The translations under genes and the position numbers were made by a program. DNA of 64,000 nt from Siphonodentalium dalli (taxonomy: Eukaryota; Mollusca; Scaphopoda; Gadilida; Siphonodentaliidae): positions 11,423,287-11,487,286 of the forward strand of contig CP136061.1 in NCBI GenBank assembly GCA_032622095.1. The letters run 5' to 3'. A model generated the notes under the pieces. That model saw nothing but the letters and a program-made list of their open reading frames with translations, did not search any database and was not told the DNA's origin. How positions within the stretch are numbered: the first letter of the stretch is position 1; every line of letters starts with the position of its first letter. Of this stretch, positions 61,551-64,000 are shown one piece after another.

Positions 61551-62338
61551 ATTTATTAAGAGATTTATCCCACAGGGAGCCTCACACAGATGGAAGCATG
61601 CACTGCAGAGTGCCGTCTGCTCCAGTCTATGTAGGGCTCTATAAAGGGCTAAATGATTTTATGAGCGATTTTGCTTTGCGTTGCTTGCAATTATGGAATT
61701 TCTCCTGGGTAATTAATTCAATGTTTATTGCGATATCGGTCAAGTCTGAGAATAATGTGCCTGTCATTTGCAGAATGAGGTCCCCAGAGGGTGAATTTAG
61801 TGAAGCTATCCCGCATAGCAGGCTAACATCACTAAATTCACCCTCTGGGGACCTTATTCTGCTTAGGCCTCATCTTCTCTGGAAAGTTTCTTTATTATCA
61901 AATTTCTATAGATTCTATTTCTTTTTTAGATTAATATTATTTACCCTAAGGTGTCTGACCTGTTCATGCCCTCAGGATATTTCATCCTTAGTTGGAACAT
62001 CCAGTTTTATATTACGTTTCGCTGACGTCGGGTGTTGTTCTCGATGTCTGAGTCAGTATGTGAGACATCTGACATGATATAAGTGGTAGTTGTGATTACT
62101 GACTAGCTTTTGTGAGCATTTGATATAACCCTAATGTGTTGTTGGATTCTTGTTGTAAGAGTTTAAAACAGATTGTTGGGAGCGGTTTAATTTTTTATAA
62201 ATTATTTGTGGAGTGCTTTTGTCAAGTGTTTGAGGTACATGTATATGTCCTGTCAGGTTTCGGAGGGGTGTACCACTAGGTTATTGTCCAGTATTTGGGA
62301 GTTGTATACTGGGCAGAGCTTTGGCAATGTTGATTATA
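61551..62338. other. non-repetitive region with one long hairpin
   Basis: There are no recognised genes. A plus-strand frame of 159 codons (ATG at 61598, stop at 62077) crosses both arms of the hairpin at 61771-61861, matches no family I know and is not called. The stretch lies immediately downstream of the minus-strand candidate exon at 62339-62725, so it could hold that gene's 3' untranslated region. No distinctive poly(A) arrangement settles this. Confidence 0.4.
61771..61861. repeat. 33-bp inverted repeat (hairpin)
   Basis: Arms at 61771-61803 and 61829-61861 match at 32 of 33 positions around a 25-nt loop. The key segment is TCCCCAGAGGGTGAATTTAG and its reverse complement. It may be a small foldback or a recombination product; no target duplication was found. 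Confidence 0.92.
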
Positions 62339-62725
62339 TTAGTTAAGTTTTACTTGTGCTTTTGGCTTTAGAGGGCGTTTCCGTGGTAGGGTATCTTTTT
62401 TCAGTCTGATTTCAGTGACTGAAATGAAGTAGGGGTCTTTGACCTTTTCCTTTTTTAGGTATTCTAGTCTGACCATATTCCTCTTTCTTAGCTCCAAATT
62501 GAGTCTTGTTAGGAGTGTATCTATTGCTTCTTCTGCCTCATTTCTTTCCGTAAGTGGGAATGAGGCATTGAGTTTGGCAATGAATTCCGATTTGTCAAGT
62601 CGGGATTGTGTGAGTTCTTTGTTGATTTGTATAATGTTAAGTGAAGCCAGGGTTGGGTAAATGTGGCCGTATTTGGGAAGCACATACCCCGCACCCTGTT
62701 GGGAGAAAATTTTGCTGTTTATCAC
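62339..62725 (-). CDS. possible terminal exon, 128 codons, function unknown
   Basis: This minus-strand open frame ends in TAA at 62339-62341. No ATG opens it: its first codon is GTG, unlikely as a eukaryotic start. Just upstream on the minus strand lies GGCTAATTTTCAG, a good splice-acceptor shape with the exon starting at 62724. TTTTCTCCCAACAG gives a second, in-frame acceptor with the exon starting at 62695. The predicted peptide has a hydrophilic middle rich in E, K and R (NEAEEAIDTLLTRLN, residues about 61-75) that could form a helix. It ends in a basic tail (RKRPLKPKAQVKLN). I recognise no domain. The composition is protein-like and differs from the repeat-derived frames elsewhere, but chance or a decayed transposon frame remain possible. 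A second minus-strand frame at 63391-63588 (65 codons, ATG) could be an upstream exon, but I see no clean donor. Confidence 0.3.
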   Translation of the reverse strand: MINSKIFSQQGAGYVLPKYGHIYPTLASLNIIQINKELTQSRLDKSEFIAKLNASFPLTERNEAEEAIDTLLTRLNLELRKRNMVRLEYLKKEKVKDPYFISVTEIRLKKDTLPRKRPLKPKAQVKLN

Positions 62726-63655
62726 TGAAAATTAGCCATTTCCTTGCACTTGAGACAACTTTTTTAATTAAACATTTCTTTGATACAGACCTTGTTTTGA
62801 GGTAGAATGTCTGCACGCAGCGACTGCCAGACCTCCCGTATTCATGGCTGTAGCTCAGAATTCAGCCCCCACCAATGACTTACCGATGTATAATGTGCAT
62901 TTTGAGGGGAAATAGTGGGTCAGAAAGTTGGAACTTATAGACAGAAATCTAATGTAAATTAAAATACAAGAGGCTGATTACTACTAAACATTCGCCAACA
63001 AAGCATTACCCAGGATGGTGTAGACAACTGTGCACTGGGTCCTCGCTACTGACCATGTCTTATTCAGGCACCAAGTGCAGAATTCCTTGCAATCTTTATT
63101 CATCAGTGTTAGTGATCGCTCGTCCTGTGTAAAAAGGGAGCTGAGCTAGGACTGGCTATTTTGTGGCCAATATTTAGTCAATGTTGGGAGGAGATTTAGG
63201 CTGCTGGATGGCCTGCCGTAGTAGCAGAAACACTGGTGAAGCTTCAAGGAGTGTCTTTTTTTGTTTTTGTGCGTATGGCTCCTGTGTGCAGATATTAGTT
63301 TGTTGGATACTAACTCGTTGACTAAGAGGTATAAGTTGTTCGATCAAGCAGCGGTTTAAGAATTATATGTGTTGTTCCGCTTTGACGATTTTAATTCGGA
63401 CATTTCTTGTGGGCTTGTATAAAGGATTTTTTTATAGGGGGATATTGATTTTCACGTGTGGAGATTTTTCGTGTCTTTTGGCGGGATGATACAGGACACG
63501 CCTTCATCACGCCTTCTATTATCCGTATTTGAGGTTGGTTCACATGTGTCGGATTGTTCGACTTCTGTGTCTGTGGTGAGCTATACATCGCTGGATGATG
63601 ATACGGCTGTAATTTGTGTAATATAGTAAGTAGTTGGGATGATTAGTTACAAGAT
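62726..63655. other. non-repetitive region, possible intron or intergenic
   Basis: There is no recognised repeat or RNA gene. It holds a 65-codon minus-strand frame with an ATG (63391-63588) that is basic and polar, without known motifs. If the frame at 62339-62725 is an exon, this stretch would contain its upstream intron. Confidence 0.35.
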
Positions 63656-63660
63656 TAAAG

Positions 63661-63886
63661 GTTCGTTCGGCCACGGTGTCAGTGTTTGTAACTGCAGTTG
63701 AGCACCAAGGCCGAACGGCAAGTACACCGCTGCCAAACGGCAAGTGCAATGTACACTGCGGCCGAACGGCAAGTACACCATGGCCGAAAGGCAACTACAA
63801 CCCGGCCGAATGGCATGAACACCATGATTAGATTTCTGGTTTGTATCATCTTTTTTCAGTTTAATGAACGTACACCGCGGCAACTA
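63661..63886. mobile_element. partial copy of the GC-rich TA-flanked MITE
   Basis: The sequence is collinear with about 57345-57555 of the element at 57302-57690. Shared segments include TTTGTAACTGCAGTTGAGCA, GCCGAACGGCAAGTAC and TTAGATTTCTGGTTTGTAT. Its left terminal repeat is missing, and the match breaks at CAACTAC (63881-63887). Confidence 0.8.
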
Positions 63887-64000
63887 CCCTGCTTGACAAA
63901 ACAAGTGTCCACCTAACCGCGGTGCAGTTAGCGTTGCCACCGTGGCTGAAATGCAACTACACCGCGGCTCCACCGGCTAACTACAGTTGGGCCGCGGTGT
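63887..64000. mobile_element. inverted, window-truncated copy of the GC-rich MITE
   Basis: It starts at a terminal repeat (CCCTGCTTGACAAAACAAG) right after a TA at 63885-63886. It then matches the reverse complement of the right end of 57302-57690, through CACCGGCTAACTACAGTTGG, to the window edge. It lies directly against the partial copy at 63661-63886, in the opposite orientation. Confidence 0.82.

Noticed and set aside
61598-62077. 159-codon plus-strand frame with an ATG.
   Set aside because: It crosses both arms of the 33-bp hairpin, contains several Phe/Leu/Cys-rich low-information stretches and matches no family I know. Too weak to call without transcript evidence.
62439-62660. 73-codon plus-strand frame rich in Ser and Leu.
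   Set aside because: It is the antisense shadow of the more protein-like minus-strand frame at 62339-62725.

Overview
The window looks like repeat-dominated heterochromatin or gene-poor DNA from an animal genome, most likely a marine invertebrate. The best clue is the element at 59252-59945: about 165-bp core repeats, then an ACGG/AAGG microsatellite, then a terminal hairpin. That architecture is known from mollusc pearl/CvA-type (Helentron-related) elements, so a mollusc is my best guess, at low to moderate confidence. No gene could be recognised with certainty, and I saw no rRNA, tRNA or CRISPR.

Layout. (1) 1-52935 is one unbroken head-to-tail array of a 56-bp satellite, about 945 copies, running off the left edge. 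All copies share one orientation, indels are very rare, and blocks of 5 to about 41 units have been copied locally and over distances up to about 18 kb. (2) 52936-53035 is a 100-N assembly gap. (3) 53036-54129 is a second, unrelated satellite with an 18-bp unit and the opposite base skew. (4) 54130-64000 is a mosaic of short non-autonomous transposons and a 19-bp minisatellite, separated by a few hundred bases of unremarkable DNA.

The transposon mosaic is the most informative part. A TA-flanked foldback element (54195-54804) carries a TTAA-flanked piggyBac-like element (54381-54773) in its right arm, and a sibling copy without the insertion at 56806-57010 shows the empty TTAA site. The piggyBac-like family recurs at 58331-58775 and 61102-61550. 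Each of these, and a related element at 56349-56712, carries two 69-bp near-perfect palindromes in mirrored orientation. Other elements are a TA-flanked family with long terminal repeats (57302-57690, with rearranged partial copies at 63661-64000), a possible hAT-like element with an 8-bp target duplication (60173-60758), and a G/C-tract foldback at the edge of the 19-bp array (54852-55187).

The only weak coding candidate is a 128-codon open frame on the minus strand at 62339-62725. It starts at plausible splice acceptors rather than an ATG, so it may be a terminal exon of an unrecognised gene or element. All long open frames inside the satellites are by-products of repeat units that contain few or no stop codons.
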